Positions 10,772 to 20,735 of a stretch of DNA of 64,000 nt are shown here, piece by piece. Source of the DNA: Coenobita brevimanus (Eukaryota > Arthropoda > Malacostraca > Decapoda > Coenobitidae). The DNA lies in the NCBI GenBank assembly GCA_032717465.1, contig CM064690.1, forward strand, positions 14,907,175 through 14,971,174. The letters run 5' to 3'. Position numbers and translations under genes: made by a program. Each line of letters opens with the position of its first letter. Within the stretch, counting starts at the first letter, position 1. Below the pieces are notes generated by a model. The model was not told where the DNA came from. It made no database searches and saw only the letters and a list, made by a program, of their open reading frames with translations.

Positions 10772-11890
10772 CATTATCATCATCATCGTCATCGTCATCT
10801 GGACCTTCTTTCTCACCTTAGGGCATGGTGAGGAGTAGCAATGTCCAGAAAGCCCAGATTTGCCCAGTCCAATGGGCCATACTTCCATTCACTCACCATT
10901 CAAGCCCCCGGAATCCTGGCTCTATCTGATACACCAAAAACATTCACCACATTCTGTAGCTTCACATAAATGTATCTGATAGAGTCAGTCCGGATGCTGT
11001 CACTATAAAAATGGATACCAGTTCCCTGATCGTGCTCTTCTGCTTACAATATTCATCCAGCCAGCTCAATCTCTTGTCAGTCCCCTAGCCTCACTGACTT
11101 CCAAACCTTTCTTCCTCGCACACTCATCCATCATATCCTTCCACCTTCTCCTTGGCCAACCTTGCCTCCTCCCTCCTTCAAATTCACTCAGATATACCTT
11201 TTTCACCACTCTGTTGTTATCCATTCTCTCAACATGACCATACCATCTCGGTACTCTCTCTTCAGTTCTGGTGTCCTCAAACTTCCTCACTCCACGTCTT
11301 TCACGAATCAGATTATTTTGTATCCTATCCACTCTGTATTCACATACATTCCTCAGCAGTTCCATCTCCACTGCTCTCACTCTTGACTTTTCATTTTCAT
11401 GCCACGTCATAGTCTCCCATCCATATGTTAAAGTTGGCACTAACACTCCTTCATGCAAGCCTCGTGCAGCTGCAACACTCAAGCCTCTGTTTCTTGTTGT
11501 GGACTTCATTGCACCAGCTACTTTCCTTCCTTGTGTCACTCTGCTTTCAACTTCCTTTGCACATTTTCCTCTCTTTTCTGTCACTGTACCCAGGTACTTG
11601 AACTCTCGCCAATTCCAGTCTCCATCTCCATTCATTGTAACATCGCGCTGGGAGCCACCTTCTATCTCAAAAACCATGACTTTACTCTTTTCTACATTTA
11701 TTCTCAAGGTATCGTGCTCACAGACATGAACAAAACTCTGCACTAGTCTACCAAGTTGTTGTCTGATACTTGCAAGTAGTACTGCATCATCAGCATACAA
11801 CAAATTTGAGATATTCCATCCATCACCATTCATTACCAATGCCATCCCCCCCTCTAGTATTGTAGTTATCAACATATTATCATGCTGGAG
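10772..11890 (-). pseudogene. RTE-F, 3' part of a third RTE-like LINE
   Basis: The minus strand keeps a long open frame (11066-11971) covering the end of the RT and the C-terminal domain: LLYADDAVLLAS (motif C), LRINVEKSKVMVFE, FKYLGTVTEK, VPTLTYGWETMTW, SRVRAVEMELLRNVCEY, RWYGHVERMDNNR and a final RKKGLEVSEARGL. It is clearly homologous to RTE-A but much diverged, so it is a separate lineage. A (GAT)n-like tail (complement at 10772-10800) replaces (TAGA)n. It is 5' truncated just before motif C near 11885, so it lacks the endonuclease and most of the RT. The retained reading frame suggests a fairly young insertion. Confidence 0.75.
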
Positions 11891-12305
11891 GTCCAGGTTC
11901 TTTAGCAATAGACCGCACTGGTGCTTTGTGATCAGCAGTGTTTTGTTTTGGCAGACTGAGTGCGTCCACATGTGGCATCAGAGATTAATACACACTTAAT
12001 GTATATGAACCCTTGTTTTGTTTCCTGATTGGCCAGTGTCAAGGAAAAAGATTTTGTATACAGAATTGAGAGTTTGTTAAAACTTAGTGTGTACGCTGTT
12101 GCATTGCCATCGCAAATATTGTCACATTTTTCCACCATTATTTTTACACCTTTACACCTCTTTTCAAATATTTTTGTAGTTGTCAGACTAGTTTATATTC
12201 ATTTTCCTTCCTCAGTCATCAGTCACAATATCTTTTTTCTCCTTAATAATCTCCATCACCAATATTTGGAGGATTTTCTGCAATATTTTGTTCTTAATTT
12301 CTTAG
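11891..12305. other. Unique-looking sequence upstream of the candidate exon
   Basis: No element recognised. The last 30 bases are T-rich and end in TTTCTTAG, a good 3' splice site for the exon at 12306. Confidence 0.4.
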
Positions 12306-12443
12306 GGTAATGGATAGTGATGAAGATGAGGTGTTCTTTGGCCCTGTGAGTGAGAAGGAGAAGTACCTTTCTTCCAAGTACCACAACAGGAGGACACTTG
12401 TACTTCCACATAGTGGTCCATTGAAGAAGCGGTGGTCAAGTGT
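12306..12443 (+). CDS. Candidate host exon, GTSE1-like N-terminus
   Basis: This is the only stretch that looks like a non-transposon protein-coding exon. A pyrimidine-rich tract ending TTTCTTAG precedes it, an ATG follows at 12310, and a consensus donor GTAAGT begins at 12444. Forty-four codons are open and the exon ends in phase 2. The peptide starts MDSDEDEVFFGPVSEKEK and continues with a basic segment ending PLKKRWSS. The acidic DEDEVFFGP motif recalls, from memory, the DDEVFFGP motif near the N-terminus of GTSE1, a microtubule-associated G2/S-phase protein. That link is inference from a short match, so no gene symbol is assigned. No continuing exon is visible, because the sequence downstream fills with repeats. 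It could also be a retained fragment of a dead gene. Confidence 0.45.
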
Positions 12444-12919
12444 GTAAGTACTGTAGTGTAGCTGTTCTCTTCATGGTACTGAACTGTGTCCATTTCATAC
12501 AACATTTTCTCATTATAAAGGATAAATGGAGTCATAATAAGTAGTGGTATGTGGAAGTCGTTAACCCATGACACGCAACTTAGCCCACTGGAGCCAACTC
12601 TGAGGGCATACAGTGAGTCTCAAATGAGTGGGATTTTTAACAACACAGCACAGAGTTTCTCATAGGAGTAGCATCATGCAGTTTTCATGGGGAATGAGGC
12701 TTTCTGTCATCTTTCATCCTCACCCTCTAGGTTAAGACCAGGAAAAGAGTAACAGTGTAGCTGCTGTAAATTCACGTACAGTACCTTCAGGTTTGTTTAC
12801 CATTTCGTCAGCACTCGAGGAAGGCTTAAACCTGTCACAAGAAAACGATTTTTGATAATAAAATTGAATAAAAGGCCAGCAGTAGTTTAAGAGAGGAGCT
12901 GGAAGATGAAATATAAGTA
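12444..12919. other. Unassigned, possible intron
   Basis: No element or coding sequence recognised. If the exon at 12306 is real, this is the start of its intron. Confidence 0.35.
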
Positions 12920-13764
12920 CAGTAATCCCAGTAATAACCAGACGCCCAATTCCTGGACACCCCAATTTCCGGACATTTTGGGCCTGGGCCTTCAGAACCC
13001 CAAACTGGCAAAAAAAAAAAAAAAAAAACGTTATTTGAAATTGACGCACAAAGTTGAACAGCTGTGTTTACACACATCCCCTTCACCCCTTCCTTCCTCC
13101 CCCCTCCCCCCACCCCAGTTACCTCCTAACCACCATTATGAGTAGGTGCTCATCGCAGTGAATGCTGCACATGCTCGTTTTTGTCAATAAACAATGAATA
13201 AACTGCAATACCTCGCCACTAGACCATATGGGACAGTGTTGTGCAGTGTTAAGAAATTAGAACTTAGAGTGCAAAGGATTAAGCGTGGAGTGCAAACTGG
13301 CAGTTGTAACTGGCATGGCGCAATTAAGAACAGAATGTGCAGTGTTAAACAGTTGTAATTCACAGTGCAAAGACTTAAGTGCAGCACAACACTGGATTAC
13401 TGTACCTGCTTCAAGAGCATTTTCACCACTGCCAGAGCCTTAGAGGAGGCGGCCACAGACGTGCTGTAAGTACCCTGTACACTGCTAAATATTTTCCATA
13501 CTCACTTCTATTTCTTCATTCTCTGGTTCCTTGTCATTTACTTCATGCTTTATGTCCATTATTGGTGTGAATAGGGTCTTTCTTAAATTGGTGCTATGCA
13601 TATGCAGTAGGGAGTTATTTAGGTGGCTTTCAAAGTTAGGCTGGGTTAGGGTCCATAAGTACCAGTCCAGGAGGCAGTGGCCCAATATCCGGACAAAACC
13701 AGTTCCCAGACATGCCTTTGGCTCTGTTGCATCAGATATTGGGGGGATTACCTCTATTATTTGG
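12920..13764 (+). mobile_element. Tigger-like non-autonomous repeat T2, copy a
   Basis: It follows a TA at 12918-12919 and begins CAGTAATCCCAGTAATAACC. The right part contains GACATGCCTTTGGCTCTG and GGGGGGATTAC, which is the inverted form of the T1 left terminus (GAGCCAAAGGCAT). It is therefore a Tigger/pogo-like TIR element of about 0.85 kb. Blocks such as GGACATTTTGGGCCTGGGCC and GCAGCACAACACTGGATTAC recur in copy b at 20168. A poly(A) run lies at 13011-13027. No coding capacity. RTE-A3 adjoins or interrupts its right end. Confidence 0.65.
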
Positions 13765-14029
13765 ACACACTGAGGTGGTTTGGCCATGTGGAGAGGATGG
13801 AGGGTGAGAGACTGATGAGGAGAGTGTATGTGAGTGAGGTGGAGGGGGGGAGAGGGAGGGGAGGCTGAGGATGAGATGTAGGGATAGAGTGGAGAGGTAT
13901 ATAAGAGAGAGGGGTGTGAGTTGGGAGCAGGGCAGTGAAATGGGAGGGGGACAGGGCGACGTGGAGGCGATTTGTTTGTGGCCACCCCATACGGGATTGA
14001 GGTGTCTGGCAATAGATAGATAGATAGAT
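13765..14029 (+). mobile_element. RTE-A3, 3' fragment
   Basis: A 265-bp 5'-truncated RTE-A copy: LRWFGHVERMEGERLMRRVY, the GGRGRG segment, then GGTGTCTGGCAATAGATAGA tail. It lies between Tigger-like sequence (TATTATTTGGAC before, CTGGACGCTCTGTATCTGG after), consistent with insertion into a T2-type element. Confidence 0.75.
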
Positions 14030-14510
14030 CTGGACGCTCTGTATCTGGACGTGTTCATTATCCGGATGCTGGACCATGGCTCTATTAAACCATTATCTGA
14101 ATTTACTTGCTATTATCTGGTCGTAAAAGTACCCGAGAAGTTTGGCCGGCCAGCCGACATGTCCAAACATTCGGTATCATGGCCGCTGGGCTCTAGCCTT
14201 GAGAGGAAAGTAGTCTGTAACCCACAGCTAGAACTAAAATGTCCGTCCACCCCTATACTGAATGGTCAAAGTCGCGGGCTCGTCAGATGACTCCCAACGA
14301 ATCTCCAGCACCTGAGTAATATGACTGTAACGCACAAGCAGTGTTAAAATCTGTATGATCCCCAGTGAATGTCAGTTGTTGCACGGCCTCCGGGCTAAGT
14401 CTTTACCAACCACCACCACCATTGAACACAGACCACAAGCCACAAGTACATGTTCGGTGACAGCAGCCATCCGCCACTGTACTGAACGTCGAATGTTGCG
14501 CTGCCACCAG
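14030..14510. repeat. Tigger-like terminal-type sequence
   Basis: It contains ATTATCCGGATGCTGG and CCATGGCTCTATTAAACC, which resemble inverted T1/T2 ends. Then come blocks (GACATGTCCAAACATTCGGT, AATGGTCAAAGTCGCGGGC) like those upstream of the Tigger transposase relic at 40.7-40.9 kb. Probably the remainder of a Tigger-family element. No open frame of interest. Confidence 0.45.
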
Positions 14511-14574
<64 letters not shown>

Positions 14575-14588
14575 GAGACAGACAGACA

Positions 14589-14640
<52 letters not shown>
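14511..14640. repeat. Compound (GA)n-(CAGA)n-(CA)n microsatellite
   Basis: GA, then CAGA/GACA, then a pure CA run ending at the 5' truncation point of CR1-C1. Confidence 0.95.
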
Positions 14641-14643
<3 letters not shown>

Positions 14644-15209
14644 CACATATCAGAAAGGGAGAAAGAAGTGATTATCAGTAACAGACTATCTCCATCTGAC
14701 ATCATCAATGAGGAGGTATGTAACGTGTATACATTGCTTGCTAATATGAGAATAGCATTTACATATATAAAATGAAGACATGCTGAGAAAGATGATGATA
14801 ACATTCATCAGACCAACCTTGGAGTATGCATCAGTAGTCTGGAATCCTCATCTCAAAAAGCACATAGATAAGATTGAAAAAGTACAAAGGGCAGCAACAA
14901 GAAGGGTACCAAGCTTAAGGGATCTAAGCTACGAAGAAAGACTAGAAAAACTGAATCTACCAACACTACAGTGGAGAAGGAAAAGAGGAGACATGATTTA
15001 ACTATATAAATGCATCTCAGGGAAAGAGAAAATAGACATAAATGAATATATAACCAATGGGGCAACATCAGCAAGAGGACACTGCAAAAAACTACATTAA
15101 AAGAGGGGTGATAAAGACGTAAGGAAATTCAGTTTCACAAGTAGGGCAATTGATCAGTGGAATGCACTACTGAGTGAAATAATTTGTGCCAAAACTATTC
15201 TTAATTTAA
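14641..15209 (+). mobile_element. CR1-C1, 5'-truncated CR1-like fragment, left part
   Basis: Begins at the CA microsatellite and encodes the C-terminal region of the CR1-C RT protein in broken frames: IRPTLEYASVVWNPHLKKHI, IDKIEKVQRAATRRVPSLRD and RRKRGDMI, characteristic of the post-RT region of CR1/jockey LINEs. It runs to TTAA at 15206-15209, where PB1 is inserted, and continues at 20094. Confidence 0.8.
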
Positions 15210-16252
15210 CCCCTAAATACCGAAGCACGTCAATGTACGTGTTGACCACTTTAGCCCCCTTAGCCGAATCACATCAATGTAGCGGGCCTTGTAAAAAACT
15301 GCCTGCACATTACTCTGTCCCGACTGCGACGTATATCCCTTCAAGCCAATGAGAACTAACCCCTCCGGCCTCTGGTTGGGCGATCCGGCCACTCTGGGGG
15401 CAGAGGGGGGTCACCCCCACTCTCGGCCCACCCATTGCCTGAATGTTTCATCATCTATCACGTAATAACCCTCTCTGAAAACCCTCCCACCCCTCTGCAC
15501 GCCCCAGTAGGACATTGTTAGTCGAAGTTTACCCCTCTCCCAACCATGAGGCCCACTCCATCCCCCTCCAGCCCCCCTACCTTGTATACCCCTACCTACC
15601 CTTCCCCCCTCCCACCCTTTTGGCCCCACACTGCCCTCCTACCCCCAATAAACCATCGTGTGATAGCGAGCATGCAGCTTGGCTTGCTCTCCCCCCCCAT
15701 GCCTCCCATCCCCCACTCCCCCCACCCCCATCACATGTACACGTGCTTTATATGTATTGCCTCGATGTTTTTTTTTTATTGCTGTGCCTTTTCGTACCTG
15801 AACATAATAAATGCTTCTCTGTATACTATTCTATACATGCAAACATGTGCAATCACAGACATCTGAGCCCCATCCCCCCCACCACCACCCATCCCCCTCC
15901 CCCCACCACCACCCCTCCACCTTGATATAGTAAAGACAGTTACATTGTTCCTTTTCCCTTGCATGCATCTGCAACAAAATTGAACAATATTCTATTTTCC
16001 TTCATGGCAATATAAACATTTGATGTTTCTGAAAGTTTCTGAATTACTATGAGGCACTGCAGGATTACTCCCCATACGTGAATTATCTCCCTACACCTGC
16101 AAACACACCTGCTTGCTTGGTTGATATGCTGAATCACATAGATATTGTTTGTTTCAACCAGCCAAACTGGTTGTTACCGTAAATGATCCCCCAAGGTTCA
16201 GTGTACTCTTTGTGGGCCTTCTCTACGATCAAATTTTATCTTCCCACACGTA
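15210..16252. other. PB1 left arm, non-coding
   Basis: Over 1 kb without a gene. C-rich tracts (15530-15730 and 15860-15925) give misleading proline-rich open frames. Subterminal GTCAATGTACGTG-type motif noted; otherwise nothing. Confidence 0.6.
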
Positions 16253-17638
16253 CAGTGCTCGTCAGAAGTATTCAGCGTTGTCCGCCGGGCGCGCAATACT
16301 TATGGCCAAAAAAGAATCACCCATTTTTGGGGGTAAGAATTGAGCCACAAGTTTGAGCTCCAAGCATGACGTCACGGTAGCCTGGGGCCTTCTGACGCGC
16401 TGGTTGGTTCCCGCCTCAGTCGCCCACGGGCTGCCTGAGAGAGAGGAACTCCGCCGAGTGTCCCTCTCAAATTGCGCCATTTTTTACCGAGTGTCCCGCA
16501 GTGTTTTGGCCTTCAAAACTTTGTTATGGCACCTACCCGTGAACTATCGAGTGAAATCATATCCCAGATCATTGCTCTAAAGGAGGCAGGCCACCAGACA
16601 AAGGAAATTAGTGAATTGGTTGGTGTGGCACGATCGACAGTGCGTCGTTGGTGTGCGCAGTTTCGGGAGGAAAACAGTGGTGAAGTTCCCACAAAGAAAC
16701 CGAGGTCTGGTAGGCCTAGGAAAACTTCCCCAAGGTCTGTTAATGTTTTAAAACGTGCAGTGGAGTTTAATCCTCGTGTGAGTGCAAGGAAAATTAAGGA
16801 GAGCAACCCAGAAGTGTTTGGTGAGGTGTCAGTGAGAACAGTGTCTCGTAGGGTGCATGAGCTTGGTTACACAAGTCACAGGCCTGTGAAAAAGCCTCTT
16901 CTCTCTAGCAGCCAGAGAATTCGTAGGCTTGCCTTTGCTAATAAATATCTAAATTGGGGTGAGGAGCAATGGTTGTCAGTGTTGTGGTCTGATGAGGCAA
17001 CGTTTAGTGTTACCTGTAACAGAGGAGCATGCAAAGGTAGTGACCCACTTGACCCACGGTATGTAGAAAGCACAGTTAAACATCCTGATTCACTCATAGT
17101 ATGGGGTTGTTTTTCAGGGAAGGGTTTGGGGAAGCTTGTTGTACTTCCCAAGAACCTCAGAGTGAATCAGGATGTTTACCTGGAGCTTCTGTGTGATCAT
17201 TTACCAGACTCCTTCGAGCTAACAGGTGCACGAGTGTTTCAGCAGGACGGTGCACCTGCTCACAAGGCCAAATCGGTCACCAATTGGCTTCGTGACTGCG
17301 AGGTATCATTCATGACAGACTGGCCAGGAAATAGCCCAGACCTCAACCCGATTGAAAACCTCTGGTACCTCGTAAAGAAGAGTCTCCAAGGGAAGGACGT
17401 GAGCTCTCTGCCTAAGCTGGAAGCTGCCATTCGTGACTCCTGGGACAAAATACCACTCCAGCACCTCAGGAGCCTCGCCCTTTCACTTCCAAGACGTCTC
17501 AGGTCCGTGAAGAAACGTAAAGGCTACCCTATGAAGCACTAAAGGTAAATAAAATGCATTATTTATATGTTTTTTCAATGTTGAAAGGTTTGTTTCTCAG
17601 GAGGGACGCAGGGCGCTCCATACTTCTGACGAGCACTG
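16253..17638 (+). mobile_element. Tc1a, intact Tc1/mariner-type transposon
   Basis: 1386 bp, flanked by TA at 16251-16252 and 17639-17640. The termini are inverted repeats: both ends read CAGTGCTCGTCAGAAGTAT from outside in (19 bp). A single open transposase frame lies inside. A second copy of exactly the same length is on the minus strand at 50806-52191. Confidence 0.95.
16526..17542 (+). CDS. Tc1-like DD35E transposase, intact
   Basis: 338 residues, the usual size for a Tc1 transposase, which cuts and pastes the element into TA sites. The N-terminus (about 1-115) holds two helix-turn-helix units: [20 protein letters not shown] with VARSTVRRW, then the GRPRK linker (GRPR-type hook), then [20 protein letters not shown]. 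The catalytic domain shows WSDEATF (first Asp), [20 protein letters not shown] (second Asp) and [11 protein letters not shown] (Glu). Thirty-five residues separate the second Asp from the Glu, so it is DD35E and not the classical Tc1 DD34E. I chose the ATG at 16526 because [11 protein letters not shown] begins the folded HTH region and is conserved in copy b. No internal stop or frameshift is seen, so the protein may be functional. Confidence 0.92.
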   Translation: MAPTRELSSEIISQIIALKEAGHQTKEISELVGVARSTVRRWCAQFREENSGEVPTKKPRSGRPRKTSPRSVNVLKRAVEFNPRVSARKIKESNPEVFGEVSVRTVSRRVHELGYTSHRPVKKPLLSSSQRIRRLAFANKYLNWGEEQWLSVLWSDEATFSVTCNRGACKGSDPLDPRYVESTVKHPDSLIVWGCFSGKGLGKLVVLPKNLRVNQDVYLELLCDHLPDSFELTGARVFQQDGAPAHKAKSVTNWLRDCEVSFMTDWPGNSPDLNPIENLWYLVKKSLQGKDVSSLPKLEAAIRDSWDKIPLQHLRSLALSLPRRLRSVKKRKGYPMKH

Positions 17639-17640
17639 TA

Positions 17641-17892
17641 TATACACATCTGTTTTCGTAGTAGTTGGTCAAGAACAAACTAAAGTGCTCTACTTTGATG
17701 AGAAAAGATGGTTTTATCCAACCTCCATACCTACAAACCTTCTCCCCACAGGGTACTTTATCTCCCCAAAAGCAAGTAATCTCCCCACACCCTAAAACAC
17801 CTGCTCTCAGGCATGGTGTGACATATGATATTGCAATGACCCATTTCAGTAATAGAAATAGTTAGTTATCAAAACTATGGGGCTTTCAAAAA
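17641..17892. other. PB1 middle part, non-coding
   Basis: PB1 sequence between Tc1a and RTE-A4. Short CTCCCCACA-type repeats. No gene. Confidence 0.5.
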
Positions 17893-19892
17893 TTTTGGGG
17901 GGTGTGTGGAAGGAAGAGAAGATGAAGGGGGGTGCAAGGAAGAGCGTGGTGGACTGAAGAGGTGAAACAGGCTGTGGCACAAAAGAAGAAAGCATACAAT
18001 GAATGGATGAGAAATAGGGGCGTGGAAGAAGTTGAGAGGCGGAAGAGAGAGTTATATGTGGAAAGAAAGAGAGAGGTGAAAAGATTAGAAAGAGAGAGTA
18101 AGAAGAGAGTGGATGAGGAATTTGGAAGGAATTTGAGTGTAAAGTGGAGGGACTGTAAGAAAATGTTCTGGAGAGAAGTGAAAAGAGTAAGACAGGGTGG
18201 AAGTGAAGTAAGCAGGGTAGTGAAAGATAAAAATGGTAGATTACTAGTGGAGAAGGGAGAAAAAGTGAACAGATGGAGAGAACACTTTAAGGAATTGTTG
18301 AATGTAGAGGATGGAAGTAATGCGAGTATAAGTGGCTGGGGAATGGCTGAGAGGAGGTGGGAGGTGAGAAGACAGGAAGAAATCAATAGGATAGAAGTTG
18401 TGGAAGCAATGAAGAAAGTTAAATCGGGGAAAGCCCCAGGAATTGATGGAGTGTGTGGTGAAATGCTGAAGCATGGGGTAGAGATAGTAGTAGAATGGAT
18501 GTGGAAGATGTGCAGATTGGCCTGGGAGGAAGGTAGAGTCCCGGAGGATTGGAAGTCAGGTATAATTATTCCCTTGTACAAAGGAAAAGGGGAAAAAGAA
18601 GTGTGTGGTAATCATAGGGGCATTTGTCTTCTTAGTATAATAGGAAAAGTGTATGGTAGGATACTTATAGACAGAGTTAGAGAAAGAACAGAGAAATTAG
18701 TTGGAGAAGAACAGGGAGGCTTTAGGAAGGGAAGAGGTTGTGTAGATCAGATATTCATTCTTAGATCTTTAGTGGAAAAGTTTCTAGAGAAGGGAAAGAA
18801 GTTGTTTACGGCTTTCATGGATTTGGAGAAAGCATATGACAGGGTGGATAGACAAGGATTGTGGAAAGTGTTAAGAATATATGGAGTAGATGGGAAGTTG
18901 TTGAATGCTGTGAAGAGTATGTACGATGGTGCGAAGGCTGCAGTGCGTGTGGATGGTGATGAAAGTTGGTTTGAAACAGGGATGTGTCATGTCTCCATGG
19001 TTGTTCAATCTGTACATGGATGGGGTAATAAAAGAGGTACAAGGTAGGGTAGTGGATGTTGGAGTGGCCCTGGTGAGAGAGGATAGTGTTTGGAAACTCC
19101 CTGTACTGTTGTTTGCAGATGATACTGTGTTGTTGAGTGAAGACGAAGGGGAGCTGCAAGGCTCGGTGGATGAGTTTGGGAGAGTGTGTAAGAAACGGAA
19201 TCTAAAGGTGAATGTAGGGAAGAGTAAAGTGATGGTCTTTGAGAGAGGTGAAGTTAGTGAATGTACAGCGAGGTTGGATGGTGAGGAATTGGGTAGTGTG
19301 ATGAGTAAGGATGGAGGTTTGGAGGGTGAAGTGCTTGAAAGGGTACAGCAGGGAAGAAAGGTTGCTGGTTCTTTGAAAGCAGTGATAAGAAACAGGGAAG
19401 TGAGCATGGAAGTGAAAAAGTTACTACATGACAGTATTGTGATACCAACTCTAACGTACGGAAGTGAAGCTTGGATATTGTTGGAAGGACACAAGTCAAG
19501 AGTGAGAGCAGTGGAAATGAGTTATTTAAGAGGAGCCTGTGGAGTCACGTGGAGAGACAGGCTGACGAATGAAGATATAAAGGAGCGTTGTGGTGTGGAT
19601 GTGGATGTGATAGGAAGCGTTATGAGAAACACACTGAGGTGGTTTGGCCATGTGGAGAGGATGGAAGGTGAAAGACTGACGAAGAGAGTGTATGTGAGTG
19701 AGGTGGAGGGGGGAAGAGGGAGGGGGAGGCCGAGGATGAGATGGAGAGATGGGGTGGAGAGGTATATGAGAGAGGGGGGTGTGAGTTGGGAGCAGGGCAG
19801 TGAAATGGCGGGGGACAGGGCGACTTGGAGGCGATTTGTTTGTGGCCACCCGAAACGGGATTGAGGCGTCTGGCAATAGATAGATAGATAGA
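17893..19892 (+). mobile_element. RTE-A4, 5'-truncated LINE
   Basis: A 2.0-kb RTE-A copy beginning just before the VQGRAWWTEEVK block and ending GGCGTCTGGCAATAGATAGA plus a (TAGA)n tail, inserted in PB1. Lacks the endonuclease. Confidence 0.85.
17932..19864 (+). pseudogene. RTE-A4 reverse transcriptase, broken by small deletions
   Basis: Open from 17932 to 19047: basic connector, GKAPGIDGVCGEML, HRGICLLS, EEQGGFRKGRGCVDQ, motif A FMDLEKAYDRV. A deletion near 18960, compared with RTE-A9, removes most of the ELSEFFSLKVG segment and shifts the frame. The frame from 18926 to 19864 then carries GLKQGCVMSPWLFNLYMDG, FADDTVLLSED, VGKSKVMVFE, LTYGSEAW, WFGHVERMEGERL and the C-terminus. Near 19289 it also lacks about 27 bp, in frame, that encode the VSTFKYL-type block of other copies. 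It cannot make a full RT as it stands. Confidence 0.8.
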
Positions 19893-20093
19893 ACTATTTG
19901 ATTTTTTTTTTCAATTCTGACCCCCTGTGTGGTAACCATTAGGCCTAGGGGGGTGCCGATTGCCCTGTCAGGTGTGTAAATTCTTCCTCTTTAGCCAGAA
20001 CATATTGATTTTCCCCTTGGTGAAAGTCGAAAAACACCCCCGACTTGCGGCTCCAGTGGCAGACAAGCCAGATGAAATTGCAGTATTTAGGGG

Positions 20094-20167
20094 TTAAAGG
20101 AGATGTACGATAAAAATGGTTTAATACACGGGACAGTATGAGCTTGATTCATTCCTGTAAAGATACA
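20094..20167 (+). mobile_element. CR1-C1, right remnant after PB1
   Basis: TTAA then AGGAGATGTACGATAAAAAT and the family 3' end GAGCTTGATTCATTCCTGTA. It continues CR1-C1 from 15205 across PB1. It ends at the T2b terminus. Confidence 0.8.
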
Positions 20168-20735
20168 CAGTAATCCCTGTGCCATCCGGAGCCCACTATC
20201 CGAACTCCCCACGTGCCAGACATTTTGAGCCCGGGCCTTTTGGAACCCCCTCCCCCCCACAAATGACATTTTTTTTTCATCCATACTTTGAAAGTGGCGT
20301 GCAGCGCCGACCAGCTGTGTTTACCCTCGCTGCTTGCTTCCCCCATCCCTCCCAGCCTCCCCAGTTACCACCAAACTACCATACTGACTAGACACTCATT
20401 CAGCGGATGCAGCACGTGCTCGTTTTTGTGAATAAACTGCAATACTTCGCCACTAGACCACATGGGAATTTACAGTGTTGTGCAGTATTATGAAATTAAA
20501 ATTCAGAGTGCAAAGATTAAATACAGAGTGTAAACTGGCGGTTCAAACTGGCGTGGTGCAGTCAAGAACAGTATGTGCATTGTTAAACAATTTTAACTAA
20601 TAGTGGAAAGGGTTAAGTGCAGCACAACACTGGATTACTGTATGTGCTTCAAGAGCATTTGCACAACTGCCAGAGCCTTAGAGGAGGCAGGTTAATCTTC
20701 ATAAGAAACGGCCATGCACATGGTGTAAGTACCCA
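20168..20735 (+). mobile_element. Tigger-like repeat T2, copy b, left part
   Basis: Starts CAGTAATCCCTGTGCCATCC and follows T2a block by block: the GACATTTTGAGCCCGGGCC block, the GCAGCACAACACTGGATTAC block near 20620, and the GGTGTAAGTACCC block near 20724. It breaks off where RTE-B2 begins and resumes at 25799. Confidence 0.7.

Larger units (their letters stand above)
15210..20093. mobile_element. PB1, piggyBac-like non-autonomous element with nested insertions
   Basis: Left end CCCCTAAATACCG at 15210; right end GTATTTAGGGG at 20083-20093, so the termini are inverted repeats of at least 11 bp. TTAA flanks both sides (15206-15209 and 20094-20097), the piggyBac hallmark. The flanks are halves of one CR1-C LINE: joining them restores the CCAAAA..TTTAA..GATGTACGATAAA order seen at 30873 and 40255. 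Inside are Tc1a and RTE-A4; without them the core is about 1.5 kb and encodes no recognisable transposase. C-rich and CTCCCCA-rich blocks occur. A hairpin CACGTCAATGTACGTG lies 13 bp in from the left end. Confidence 0.8.

Noticed and set aside
15515..15925. Proline-rich protein in PB1
   Set aside because: Produced by C-rich tracts; open in two frames and without motifs.
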